Position numbers and translations under genes: made by a program. Below, one piece after another: positions 1 to 58,505 of a DNA stretch of 64,000 nucleotides. The DNA comes from Mauremys mutica. Its lineage: Eukaryota > Chordata > Testudines > Geoemydidae. The first letter of the stretch is position 1. Each line of letters begins with the position of its first letter. The stretch lies in contig NC_059081.1 of the NCBI RefSeq assembly GCF_020497125.1, forward strand, positions 18,323,105 through 18,387,104, given 5' to 3'. The notes under the pieces are model-generated. The model made no database searches. It was not told the origin of the DNA and saw nothing but the letters and a program-made list of their open reading frames with translations.

Positions 1-320
1 GGGTAAGCGGGGCCGGGCGGGCAGGGACCGGGTAAGTGGGGCCGGGCGGGCGGGCGGCAGGCGAAGCGGGGACCGGCGAAGCGGGGCCGGGCGGACGGGC
101 GGGCGGCGAAGCGGGGACCGGCGAAGCGCGGACGGGCGGGCGGCGAAGCGGGGACCGGCGAAGCGGGGCCAGGCGGACGGGCGGGCGGCGAAGCGGGGAC
201 CGGGGAAGCGGGGCCGGGCGGGCGGGTACGCGGGGAACCGCGGGGCTGGGGAGCCGGGGCTAGGGCAGGAGTCGCGTGGCCGGGGAGGGATGCGGCAGGA
301 GCCGGGCAGGGCCGCCGCCG
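1..320. repeat. GC-rich tandem array, cut by the window edge
   Basis: Degenerate tandem repeat built from words such as gcgaagcggggaccg and gggccgggcgggcg. The same words make up the longer array at about 12530-13580, so both belong to one repeat family. Here the array ends directly at a TA followed by a pogo-like terminal repeat at 327. Reading frames across it code only Gly/Arg-rich or Pro/Ala-rich simple sequence and are not genes. Confidence 0.9.
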
Positions 321-326
321 GAGTTA

Positions 327-528
327 CAGTCGAACCCATTTATCTCGACCTCGGTTAGTGGCAAAAGCTCTTCTGTGCTCCAGATATTAGGGTTCGGTGA
401 GATTAAAGAATCGACATAACCGATGAGAAACCGGTAAGACAAAGAGGGAGTTTGGCGGTTCCACTACTAAAACGTCGACTTAATAGGGTTGGCAAGTTAA
501 CCGAGGTCGAGATAAATGAGTTCGACTG
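327..528. mobile_element. pogo-like MITE (202 bp) flanked by TA
   Basis: Left end cagtcgaacccatttatctc and right end gagataaatgagttcgactg are inverted repeats of about 30 bp, and TA stands on both sides (325-326 and 529-530). A TA target and CAG ends fit the pogo/Tigger branch of Tc1/mariner. It has no coding capacity. Its internal sequence (words agatattagggttcgg, gaatcgacataa, gcggttccact) matches the right part of the larger element at 12363-13724. Confidence 0.75.
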
Positions 529-530
529 TA

Positions 531-848
531 ATTCAAATACTCCTCCAAGCACTGTCCCTAAGTCCAGTCTTCACTGCTTAAGTGTTCTGTCTAGGTTACT
601 GTCTGCACTCCATTGCACATGGATCAACTTGGCTAGAAGTCATGTACCCATACAACTAGCACTGTGCTGTGGTCTATACTATCATATTACAGATTGGATC
701 AATACAAAGTACTTTTGCAGAAATGCTATAATGCCTTCTACCCAAGTCATTTTACGAACAGCAACTTAGCTTCAACACATGCCTGTAATGCAAGAAGTTA
801 TCACCCCATGTGACAGATGTAGAAACTGATTCCTGGGAAGATTTGTTA
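531..848. other. unique intergenic DNA
   Basis: AT-rich sequence with no gene or repeat that I recognise. The open frame crossing its left part begins inside the MITE and looks like chance. Confidence 0.5.
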
Positions 849-1077
849 GGGCTTGTCTATACAGACAGTGCACTGTCCATTTACAACTGAGTCTGCTGTG
901 CATTGACTATCTTGCCACACACTAACTGGATGTGTGGATCCTGCTACAGTGCATTAAAGTTCTGTAGTGTGCTTTGATCTGCTGCTGTTCTCCAGTGAGT
1001 TAGTGCATGGCCAGCTAGTGCATTGTAGATTTACACTCCACCTTGCCACGCACATAACTCTCCATATGGACAAGCCC
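849..1077. mobile_element. PIF/Harbinger-type MITE
   Basis: Inverted ends gggcttgtctatacag and, on the right, catatggacaagccc, with TTA on the left and TAA on the right. Six further copies of this end type (GGGC..GTCTACAC) occur in the window. Superfamily is inferred from the end sequence and 3-bp AT-rich target; no transposase is present. Confidence 0.6.
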
Positions 1078-2939
1078 TAAGTAACCCCACTTTTTACCAC
1101 CAATTCTAAGCAAAGTTTGAGAAGTACAAGATCAGAGTGCAAAGTTAATAGAGGAATCAGTCACACAAACACCATGTGATGAGAACAATTGCAGTAATTT
1201 ATTTTATCAAAAGATCAGATAAAATGTACCTATCAGTTACCATGATGAACTTGAGTCCAGAGTAGGAAAATCAAACAAACAAAAAACACCACTAACCCAT
1301 CATAAACCCCAGTAGAGCTACCTGTAGAATTATCAGTTTTGCTGGAGATAAACCAAATATGAATATAAAGCATTACAGTAAATGCACATGGGAGTTATTG
1401 AAAGAGTTAAGGTTACATACCTGTAAGGTGAACACAGGAGGTATTAAAGGTTTTACAGGAATGTTTTAACTCCTTTCATGCCAAGTTCGCATTGAATGAA
1501 CAATTGCTATCTAGTCCAGACATATATATATGTGTGTGTATACACACATTATATTGATAGGTATTATGCACCTGGTATTAATATTTTATATATATATATG
1601 TGCGCATGTGTGTGTTGGGCAATCATGATAAATTATATTATACTTATTCTTTCCTACTTATGCTAAGGCATATATCCCATGATGCTCCAGGACAAGTATA
1701 GCTCAGCACTTGGCTTATGCAAATACAAAAACTGTCAAAAGCTAAATGGATGAGCATTATGTTCTAAAATGTAATATCTGGAAACAAAGATATATTATTT
1801 CCTTGAAATTCCATGTAAGAGGTATGAATGCTTTGCATTGGGGAGTATCTACATGCCCCTTCACATCTGGAATTTAATATTCAGTAGAAAAATAGGAAAG
1901 TACAGGAAGCACCAAAGACCAAGCTGGCTAGTTCAACTGTAAGTGATGTGAACAGGATTCTGTAACTTGTACACAACTATCCTATGAAAAATAGCTAGTT
2001 TAAGGGGGCATTTGGGATGCACATCATCAGTGTAAGATGAACTGAACACATTGTGAAATTTCACTTCCTGGGAAGGACTGGCAGTATATTAACTCTTTAT
2101 CCTGTACCATCTATATTGTCTTTAGACAGTACATTTGACTGAGCTTGGTTGTTTAGTCTCTTGAACATTCTTAATATCAAATTGCAAGTATAGTCAATGA
2201 GTTGGCTGTACCCTTTGAGTCAATAACTGCCATGAGTAACAGTATTTAGAGCTCCTTTTTTTTTTTAAATAGATAGCTCTGGATTTTGGGGCTGCTGTTG
2301 CTTGTAACCAAGAACAATGGAAACTGGACAGTCAGTCAGTAAATCCTTGTGCGCTCAGAGTGAGTGATTGGACTCCATGCCGTTTACTTCATCCTTAAGC
2401 CAACATCCAGGTCCTTTAACACTAGCAGCCAATATGAACAGGTAGTAATATGAATCAGTGTGTCTAGTGAAATATTTGCAAAGGTGTATGTTACTATAAA
2501 AGGCTAAGTCTGGTCAAAAGGGGAACCTGGCAGCATCTGGTCAGATCTACTGGCCGGACACCAAAATTCTGGTTACTGAGGGCATGGGAGGTGCCAGGTC
2601 ATCACCTGTGCCAGTCCCTACTCAGCTGGGGCCATCTTCTGCCTGTGTCTGAGCACTGCAGCTTCCAGACCCAGCTGTGCAGGCGAGTCCCACCCAACCT
2701 TGGGGGGTGGGGGAGCAGTGAGTGATGGGGAGGGGGAAACAGCAGCAAAGGGGGGGGAGGCAAAGCCTTGGGCAGAAAGAGGTGAGGCAGGGTAGGTTCC
2801 AGCACTCCCACTCAAGTGTCCAGTTTTTAAAAATTACAAAGTTAGCAATTCTATCCCACTCCTCCCCAAAATAAGCAAACCATCACATAGTTCACTGTGT
2901 GTGTTACACTCCGTCTGCCATCTTTTGTCTGCTGTGTCT
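1078..2939. other. intergenic DNA with TA/TG microsatellites
   Basis: No gene seen. Two short alternating tracts of TA then TG/CA (about 1522-1548 and 1588-1616) are the only simple repeats. The purine-rich stretch at 2700-2790 carries chance open frames on the minus strand. Confidence 0.5.
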
Positions 2940-2947
2940 AATCAGAT

Positions 2948-3575
2948 CAGGGGAGGGCAAACTACGGCCCGCAGGCCAGATCCGGCCCATCAGGGCTTTC
3001 AGTCCAGCCCGTGGGATTGCCAGCCCCATGGCACAGCGGGGCTAAAGCAGGCTCCCTGCCTGCCCTGGCCCCGTGCTGCTCCCGGAAGCAGCTGGCACCA
3101 TGTCCCTGCAGCCCCTTGAGGGGAAAAGGGGCAGAGAGCTCTGTGCACTGCCCTCACCTGCAAGCTCCCATTGGCTGGGAATGGGGAACCGTGGCCAATG
3201 GGAGCTTCGGGGGTTGCCCCATCCCCAGGAGCTACCGCCCGAGATGCTGGCCACCTCTGGGAGCAGCATGTGACCAGGGCAGGCAGAGAGCCTGCCTTAA
3301 CGCCACTGTCATCCTGGAGCCGCTCGAGGTAAGCGGTGCCGGGCCGGAGTCCGCACCCCAAACCCCTCCTGTACCCTGCACCTCAACCCCTAGCCTTGAG
3401 CCCCGTCACACCCCACATGCCTCCTTAACCCCAACCCCCTTGCCCTGAGCCCCTTCCTTCACACCGCACCCCCTCCCACATTCCCAACCCCCTACCCCAG
3501 CCCTACATTCATGGCCCTGCATACAATTTCCCCACCCAGATGTGGTCCTCGGGCCAAAAAGTTTGCCCACCTCTG
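2948..3575. mobile_element. hAT-type MITE with near-perfect 8-bp target duplication
   Basis: Ends cagggga-gggcaaact and, inverted, agtttgcccacctctg. Target duplication aatcagat (2940-2947) against aattagat (3576-3583), 7 of 8. The body is GC-rich, which keeps several frames open (up to 145 codons), but none resembles a protein. CAG ends and an 8-bp target are the hallmarks of hAT. Confidence 0.85.
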
Positions 3576-3583
3576 AATTAGAT

Positions 3584-5140
3584 TGTAAGCTACTCAAGGC
3601 AGGTACTGTCTGCTGCTCAGTGTGCTCTTAGGTGCTAGCATGATAAGTAATAAATAAAGGTTTTTGATCTGACAAAAAACGTAAGCAGGTGCTTAACACC
3701 ATGCATGCGTTTCAAGTGCTTCACAGGATCAAGCCCTAAGCAGACAACATACAGAAAGAGAGTGGAGGACTAGGACTGTTTTAAGAAAAGGCTTGGAGAA
3801 GACTGAAGCACAATAGATCAGGTCAGGGAGCAGGTTCCAGCATTGCAAACTTACAGAATTTTTTTTGTGAGCGTGGGGATTTCAGTGGGTGCTAGAGCTC
3901 ATCTCCCAATGATGTAAGAAGTTCCACCCCCCCTTGTGAACTTCAGACCTGTTGGAAGGTTGCAGAGCCACTCCCCTATTCTCACTGGATGGGAGGAAGG
4001 AGCAAAGAACCCTGTAGCTCAGCATAGCTTTGCTCCCTCCTCTCTTTTCCTGTCCTGCTTGCAATACCTGGCCTGGGAAGGAGCAAAGCAGACTCCGCTT
4101 CAGGCCCCAAAGCCCAGGATAGGGGAGGTGAAAAACACCAGGAAAAGTAGAAGTGAGGTTGTTGGGGCTAAGGGGCTGAATCGATGGCTTGGCTGGACTG
4201 ATCTTGGTTGGGTCAGGGGTGCTGAACGGGGGCAGAACTGGGGAGTGAGGATTAATGGCTGGGCAGAGGATAGGCAGATGTGGGGGCAGCAAGGACCAAC
4301 ATCACCTTACCCAATGCATTCAGGAGAGTGGCTAACAAATTTCTCTCTGACATGGAGGGGGAGTTCAAACATCAAGAGAAAATTAGAACAATACTGTACA
4401 GTGTGGGTGGGTGGGGGAGACTGGGGTTTTGTGGGCCAATCATGATTTTTGATCTCTTGATGTTGGAAGTACCGGGATTCTAAGTGCAAAAGGTACGAAG
4501 ATGTGATGGAGGAAGCAGCTAGACATGATTTGGGTGAAGAAAAAAGGTAGACAAGCAATACAGGCCCTGAACTGTGCAAATTGTTTGCTTTTTATCTGTA
4601 TGCAATTAACATTATCTATCTTATCCAGGTACACTGACCTTTGCTGTAAAATTTAGGCAATACATTTCTCTTGCAATTAAAAGATTATTTTTGTATTCTC
4701 TGTGATCTCTGTCATTCTTTAATGGCCATCCCCTTGATGCTGAAAGTTAATGTTTCCGTAACATGAGACTGCAGCAGAACACATGTATCATGGCACGCTA
4801 CCATTATTTGGAACATTGGCGGAATCTAGTCCATCCCTTCCTCTCCACCATATTTTATTTCAGAACTCAGGAAGGGGATCGTCACTTAAGATGAGTAATT
4901 TCCATTGGTTTCCACTTCTGACCTCAACACACTAGATTGGTAGAAGGAGCAAATACATTCCTCACTGTGAACAATATCTATTTTGTTAGCAATGTAAACA
5001 TTTACCCTGTAGGTCAATGTGAAGTTAAAGAAAAGCCATGGCATTAGAAATTAGCAGAAAATGCAGAAATTAGTTCACAGCCTTATTTGGCCTGTTAATG
5101 ACTAGTGCACTTGTAAAAGTGATCCACATACAACTTTATA
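3584..5140. other. intergenic DNA, nothing recognised
   Basis: No gene, splice pair or repeat that I could support. Open frames of 136 and 169 codons at 3882-4445 overlap on opposite strands, lack recognisable domains and have no matching promoter or exon context. Confidence 0.45.
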
Positions 5141-5144
5141 ATGT

Positions 5145-5282
5145 TATAAAGTTGCATCCAACGAAGTGGGTATTCACCCACGAAAGTTCATGCTGCAAAA
5201 CGTCTGTTAGTCTATAAGGTGCCACAGGATTCTTTGCTGCTTTTACAGATCCAGACTAACATGGCTACCCCTCTGATACTTT
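5145..5282 (+). repeat. interspersed repeat of the 'ttagtctataaggtgccaca' type
   Basis: Contains cacccacgaaagttcatgct, then ttagtctataaggtgccaca, then agactaacatggctacccc. This is a repeat seen widely in reptile genomes; the same core appears twice, head to head, at 5669-5853. The class (SINE or LINE tail) is not certain from the sequence. Confidence 0.6.
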
Positions 5283-5668
5283 ATAATGTGAATACTCATG
5301 TTACATGGATATTACTCATGCTAAAATCCAACTCTTGTTTTGGTTCTCATATGTAGAAGGGCTTTAAGTCTTTTAAAAAACCATGCGAAAGTTAATGGAA
5401 TCTGCATAGTGCTTCCCATACCCTCCTCACCACCACCCCAGGCACTGTCATTACAAACTGAACACTTGACCAGATTCTAATAGTGGACAGATGTTCAGGA
5501 AAAAAAAGTGCACTGTGAAGTTAAGTTAGAAAAAATGGTGACCACTAAGACCAAGAGATTCTCACAAGCAGGAGAACAAATACTTGCAGATGAAGAGACT
5601 ACAAATGAAGAGAAAACAGGCTAGATGGAAAGGAAAGGAAAACAGACTAACATTCACAAGTATATAAT

Positions 5669-5817
5669 AAAAAAAAACAGGAGTACTTGTGGCACCTTAA
5701 AGACTAACAAATTTATTTTAGCATGAGCTTTCGTGAGCTAAAGCTCACTTCTTCGGAGCTCATGCTAAAATAAATTTGTTAGTCTTTAAGGTGCCACAAG
5801 TACTCCTGTTTTTTTTT
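5669..5817. repeat. perfect 61-bp inverted repeat (palindrome)
   Basis: Arms 5669-5729 and 5757-5817 are exact reverse complements, with a 27-base spacer that holds its own small inverted repeat (gtgagct/agctcac). Each arm carries the reptile repeat core caggagtacttgtggcacct. The right copy continues to about 5853 with agactaacacggctgctact, so two copies of the repeat lie head to head, the left one truncated. Confidence 0.95.
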
Positions 5818-6276
5818 TGCGGATACAGACTAACACGGCTGCTACTCTGAAGTATATAATAGTGCATATAAAGGAAGCTAATCTAAATACATCATTTTTT
5901 CTTTTAACTGTGATTTTTGGAGCAAAGTATTCTGTTTCTCTGCCTCATCTGACACCTGGCTGGAGATAAGACGGAGTAAAACTGTTAAGAAAAGAAAACT
6001 CAAGCCAGGCAGCTGTAATTAGGCAGGACCCAGTCCAAGGATGAATGGAGCAGCCAGAGGGGGAAAAGGAATAGGGATATCAAAGCCAGATACTATAAAA
6101 TGAATTTTCTCCTCTTAATAAAATGCACCAACTTCTCTTGCTCTTAATGTTCAAAGCAACTTTCACTAGCTCTGTGAAATGGTTTTTGCTTCATAAGAGG
6201 AGGGACTGGTTTCTCTGCTAGTTTATTGTCTACAGGATAGTATGCCTGGCAATACTCCTAAATGGATTGTCCTTCT

Positions 6277-6523
6277 GCTGGGCAGATTCAAAGGCAATTC
6301 AGAGCTGTCAATCAGGAAGCCCACTGCTCTGTAGGTCCACCCCATAACTGCATGCTTCTGACTGCTAAAGTTAAATAAAGGAATGGAAATATTAATAAGG
6401 TTAGCTTCTGCCTGACTTCCTGCTGACAAAGGCAGGACTCTGTTTCTATGCAGCCAGTGGATGATCTTCAAAGCCCTGGGCTTGCTGATTGGCAGCTCTG
6501 AATTGCCTTTGAATCTGCTCAGC
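6277..6523. repeat. inverted repeat, 47-bp arms
   Basis: Arms 6277-6323 and 6477-6523 match at 44 of 47 positions as reverse complements (core cagattcaaaggcaattcag), separated by 153 bases. It may be the ends of an unclassified MITE or a small inverted duplication. I found no clear target duplication. Confidence 0.85.
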
Positions 6524-9344
6524 GGGACAGAGAACTCTCTTCTGAAGAATACAGAAGTGTTCTCATAAGAGAACTACCCCCTAGGTTTATTTTGTATGAA
6601 AATTTTAGAAGTAAAGCAAGTTTTACAGAGGCTCTGTGGCTATTGCTCTCTAATATCCTTTCAGATTCTGGAATGTTTATATATATTTAAGAATACAAAA
6701 AATAGAAGTCTGGATTGGAAAAAAGGAAGCAGTCATGCAGATCAATGGTAAAAAATTTGGGATCCCTCCTGAAAATTGGTGGAAATTAAGGATTATGCAC
6801 AATTGATTTTTCTAAATCTGCTATAGGAGATTCAATATTTATCAAGACAGCATCCATACAATTGTAGGAGAACTATCTGTAAAGTTGTAACTGTATGTTA
6901 TAATAAAGTGTTTTACCCCCACATTAAAAAAACCCACCACCATAGCAGAATGTAAATCTTAATGCAGAAGGTGTTTATTCTTGTGAATTATTCTTTAGGA
7001 AGCCAAGAGGAAATTGCACATTAAGGATTATGCATATAGAGAAGTCCAGCTTCACATCCTAAATATGGCCCTAGTGCAGCCAGTGTGAATAAACTGAACT
7101 GAAACATGAGCTAGGACAGCTCCTATGGAAAAACAGATACAGCACATTGCCAAAGAGTATCCGCAGTGATTACATGGTATGTATGCACCAAACATGCTGC
7201 ATACTTTCATGGCTAAGGGAGCAAATGGCAACCTGCATTTAATTCTTTCTGAAACAGTCTTTCCTCAATTTGTTGTTGGCACAAAACACGAGGCAGTGAT
7301 TTTTTTCATAAATGGGGCTTCCAAAAAAGACTCATCTGGATACATTACCAGCTCTGTATGAAAAAAGTTAATTGAATTTAATTCCCATTGGATTGGCTGA
7401 ATAAACAACTCTTTTGAAGCTAGAATTTAGTAGTAATTAATCTCTGATAATCAGCTGTATTTATAATCCATTTAGCTTGTTAAATACAACTGGGACACTG
7501 CAACAGATTTTAAACAGAAATAAATAATTCTGGGAGAATTCCACAGTAAATCATCACAACAGCAAATCCGTGCAGTGTATTCTCTGAATTGCATGACTTC
7601 TATCAAAGCTTTTGGCATCTTAAACTGATTATGTTTTATTAGAGAACTCCATCACAAACCATTAGAGCTTAAAGCCTTGTTAGATGGCAATTGCAAAAAC
7701 TGATTAGCCTTTTTGAAAAATGCTCCACAACTGCACATAGTCTGATCCTTGTATTATAACCAGTATTTGCTTTCCCAGGCACTTTAACATCAAGGTGGCA
7801 ACAACACTTAGCATCTATAAAGTTCTTCCTATAGAAGGATCTCTAAACACGTTAAATGTTAAGGCCAACATTTTAGAACCTGGGAGTCACAGATGCTCAA
7901 CACCTCTGTAAAACAAGTCCATTATATTGAGGTGCATAAAAATTGAATTAAGTGCCTAATTTTTAGGCACCCATATTTGAAAATTTTAGCCTACTGGATA
8001 AAGTACAGCACACTGATTAGGTATCTAAGTACCACTGTTTTACAGCTGGAGTGACCAATGTATGGGAAGATTACATGTTTTATCTAATCATACAACAAAT
8101 TAAAGATATTCTATATTAAATAAATTACCTGCATGAAAGTAATCAACACACAAATATGTATTTCCATAAATAGTGTATTCATAATTAAAACCTCTCATGC
8201 AATCAGCAATTTATTACTAAATACATCATATTCCAGCAAACACCTGGCCCTCCACAGATACCATAAAAGTAAATCTAGCATTGATATTTTCAGAGTCACA
8301 GCCTATAACATAGCCTCACTCACAAGGTAAAACCTACTTCAAATATTAGCCTCACCAAAATTATGTTTCTAACAAAACAAAATGTTCATTCTGAAGATTT
8401 TGCGAGTAGACTTTTCATATATACAAAGATTAATAATTTTAGTTTATTTCATTATAGAAGGCAATGCATCATCCTGAGAAGGCACAACTGACCTTGGTAG
8501 GCTTTAAAAAACCAACAAGCTATTGAGAGATGGGAAAAGCCAATCTCAAGCAATTTAAAAAAAAACAAAAAAAAACTGATCAGTGTTAGAAATAAGGAAA
8601 AATATGACGAAATTGCTCCACAAACTGATGCTTGTGGCTATAATCAAATACACACATCCTAATTTGTATTTTCTCCCCTCCCCCATATAGCTACATGGAT
8701 TGTTTAAAAGTAAAGAGTAGTTAATACAAGAGCTTTCAGGTGGCAACACTGTGTTGGGGAAATAATGTACAAGTTTATGAACAGAATATAAAATACTTTA
8801 AAAAAATCAATAAAAAATGTAGTTTTTCAGTTCTATATGTCAGAGATGCAAAACAGTGGCAGATTGCTCAATTCACCCTGCTCATAGGATTTATAATTAA
8901 CAGAACCCAATATTTATTGGATCACATTATTCTCCTGTCTTAAAATGATGGTGTAAATATGTTAAAAACGTGCTCCCTCTTTTACTAACTATTCCATAAG
9001 GACTGGACATTAAGAAACCACCTCATAGGAATCTCTATTTAAAATTCATTTTCTATGCATTACTCTTGAAATGTCTTTGCTGATTTCTCCTCAGTTATTC
9101 CTGTTTTGTATGTTGTCAGGGGCTTTACCTTTACAACATGCCATTCTGGGTGCTTCTTTTGCCCCAACACCTTTCTCTTGCAACAGGATTTGCTATAGGG
9201 TTGGTCTAAAGAGTTGTGAATATCAGGGAGGCAGTTCCTCCCTCCCTCTTCATAGTCCAAATCAGAAAGGAAAAATTGAACAGTTCTGTAACTCTCAAAA
9301 AGTCCAGCTTTGCCCCACTCTCTTTGCAAGGCAATGGGGTCAGT
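6524..9344. other. intergenic DNA, nothing recognised
   Basis: AT-rich, with no supported gene or repeat. Short open frames on both strands lack domain similarity. Confidence 0.45.
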
Positions 9345-9695
9345 TGTCAGGGCTGGGTTTCGAACCCCTTATTAGGCTGAGCTTCCTGGGCTCTAAGGAA
9401 GAGAAGAAAATAAACAAGGTAAACAAAGTCTATCTACTTATCCAGAGGGTCCAGGCAGCAGAGAATCTTAAACAGCTTTTCTAGTCAGCAGTCCCTGCTC
9501 TGGGGGTTTAGGGAGTTCTGTGACCTAGCTCTGCGTCTGTGTACGTGCCACCCCTTACTGGGCTTAGATACTCACTTTTAAGGAGCTGGCCTTCTCCTGG
9601 TGCAGCAAGCTTCACAAGTGTGTGGGGTTGGAGCTGACTGCCCAGAATAGTTCTTTAACCCCTTCCTGACAGGGGTGGGGCAGGTTCCCACCACA
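9345..9695 (-). repeat. possible solo LTR remnant
   Basis: Read on the minus strand it begins tgtggtgggaacc and ends ccctgaca, the TG..CA shape of an LTR, with a TATA-like ccttaaaag and a T-rich region near its 3' part. No target duplication was found, so the borders are uncertain. It lies just past the DARS1 polyadenylation site. Confidence 0.35.
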
Positions 9696-9869
9696 TAAAT
9701 GGGTAATACACACAAAACTAAGAGTGATTCCATTGTCTTTATATTACTTTCTGTAGGAGTTACACAAAAAAAAACCCAATTAAACTTCAGGTGTTTGTAG
9801 CATCTCTTTCCAAACAACTTCTGTATGCTCAGGATTATTTTATATGAACCCAAAGGAAAAAAAACACAG

Positions 9870-10414
9870 ATACGGAATAGATAATTTACTTTGAGTTTTA
9901 TTGCAATCTATTTTTACAGTTTAGTATGAACACTTAGTTAAGAAAGTTCAACTTTTCACAATACTTAGTTTATCAGGTAAATTAGTTAGCAACTTGCCAC
10001 TTTCCGCCTGCTTTTTAGGTTACCATTGTCTACAGTTATTGTTTAAGCTTCGATCAAATACTGTACTACAAGATATACAATCTTGTTGCTGTAAGTTAAA
10101 AAATTCATATTTTTGTAGTCTTTATTGCACAAGTTATTAAAACTGAAGTGTTTAGAAACTTGCTAAGTAATGCACTAGTATAACATTAACTGAATGTAAG
10201 TATGACATTACATTAAAAATGTACATACACCTATTGCAAAGATTCCAGATTTATTAAAATACTTCCCTTTAAACAGATAGTAATGAAGGATTCAAAATAT
10301 TATTGTTGTGGCACTTCAGTAGATTTGACTTCCTTATTTTAGTGCATATTACAAGTAGTCAGGGTATAGGCTGATCAATAGCAGGGGACTGGAGAAAACT
10401 TTCACACAGACGTC
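9870..10414 (-). other. DARS1: DARS1 3' untranslated region
   Basis: Sequence between the DARS1 stop and the first good polyadenylation signal. It is AT-rich and free of recognisable repeats, in contrast to the DNA on its left. The 3' boundary is estimated at 10-30 bases past the AATAAA signal. Confidence 0.6.
9897..9902 (-). terminator. DARS1: polyadenylation signal AATAAA
   Basis: Canonical AATAAA on the minus strand, about 515 bases after the DARS1 stop codon. Cleavage would be expected near 9870-9887. Nearer weaker signals are possible. Confidence 0.6.
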
Positions 10415-57957
<47,543 letters not shown>

Positions 57958-58505
57958 TTAAGGCCAAGTTACTCAGGATCTTTATGAATGAAAAATGTTT
58001 TAATACTTTGAAATTAAGCCTGAGTTTTAACAAAAACGAAACAAGGTACATATGCATGAGCATTCGAAATTGCAGATAAGCCAGAATGATCTTATCTCTA
58101 ATGTATGAAAAAAAATGTCTATAAATAACAAAATCTGTTTTTAAAGCAACTTGAGTAAGATCACTGATATTTATACAAGATAGAAAGCTAGGACTGAAAA
58201 CTACAAATCACAAGAGGTCAGAATGGTTGTATGAATAACTACAGAGCATATCAGTATTCACTGATCTTTGATAAAGTTACCCTTTTTAATTTTGATATTT
58301 TCCAAATAATTCATTTGTGAGAATGGCCCTACTGTTGCACTTGCCTTTTGACACTGCTTCTAAATCTTAATTATTTTTAAATACCAGAAGTTTAGTCATA
58401 AGTTTTACTTTTCCTAAAGTTTCTCCCACTTTTATTCCCCAAGGTTTCACTTTACATGAACTGCAGGTAAACCGAGAGTCTTCTCCAGTCTATATCACTT
58501 TAGAA

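Noticed and set aside
3011..3448. 145-codon plus-strand frame
   Set aside because: Inside the hAT MITE at 2948-3575; opposite strand is also open; no domain.
3882..4445. Overlapping frames of 136 and 169 codons
   Set aside because: No similarity I recognise, no splice or promoter context, and the two strands are open together.
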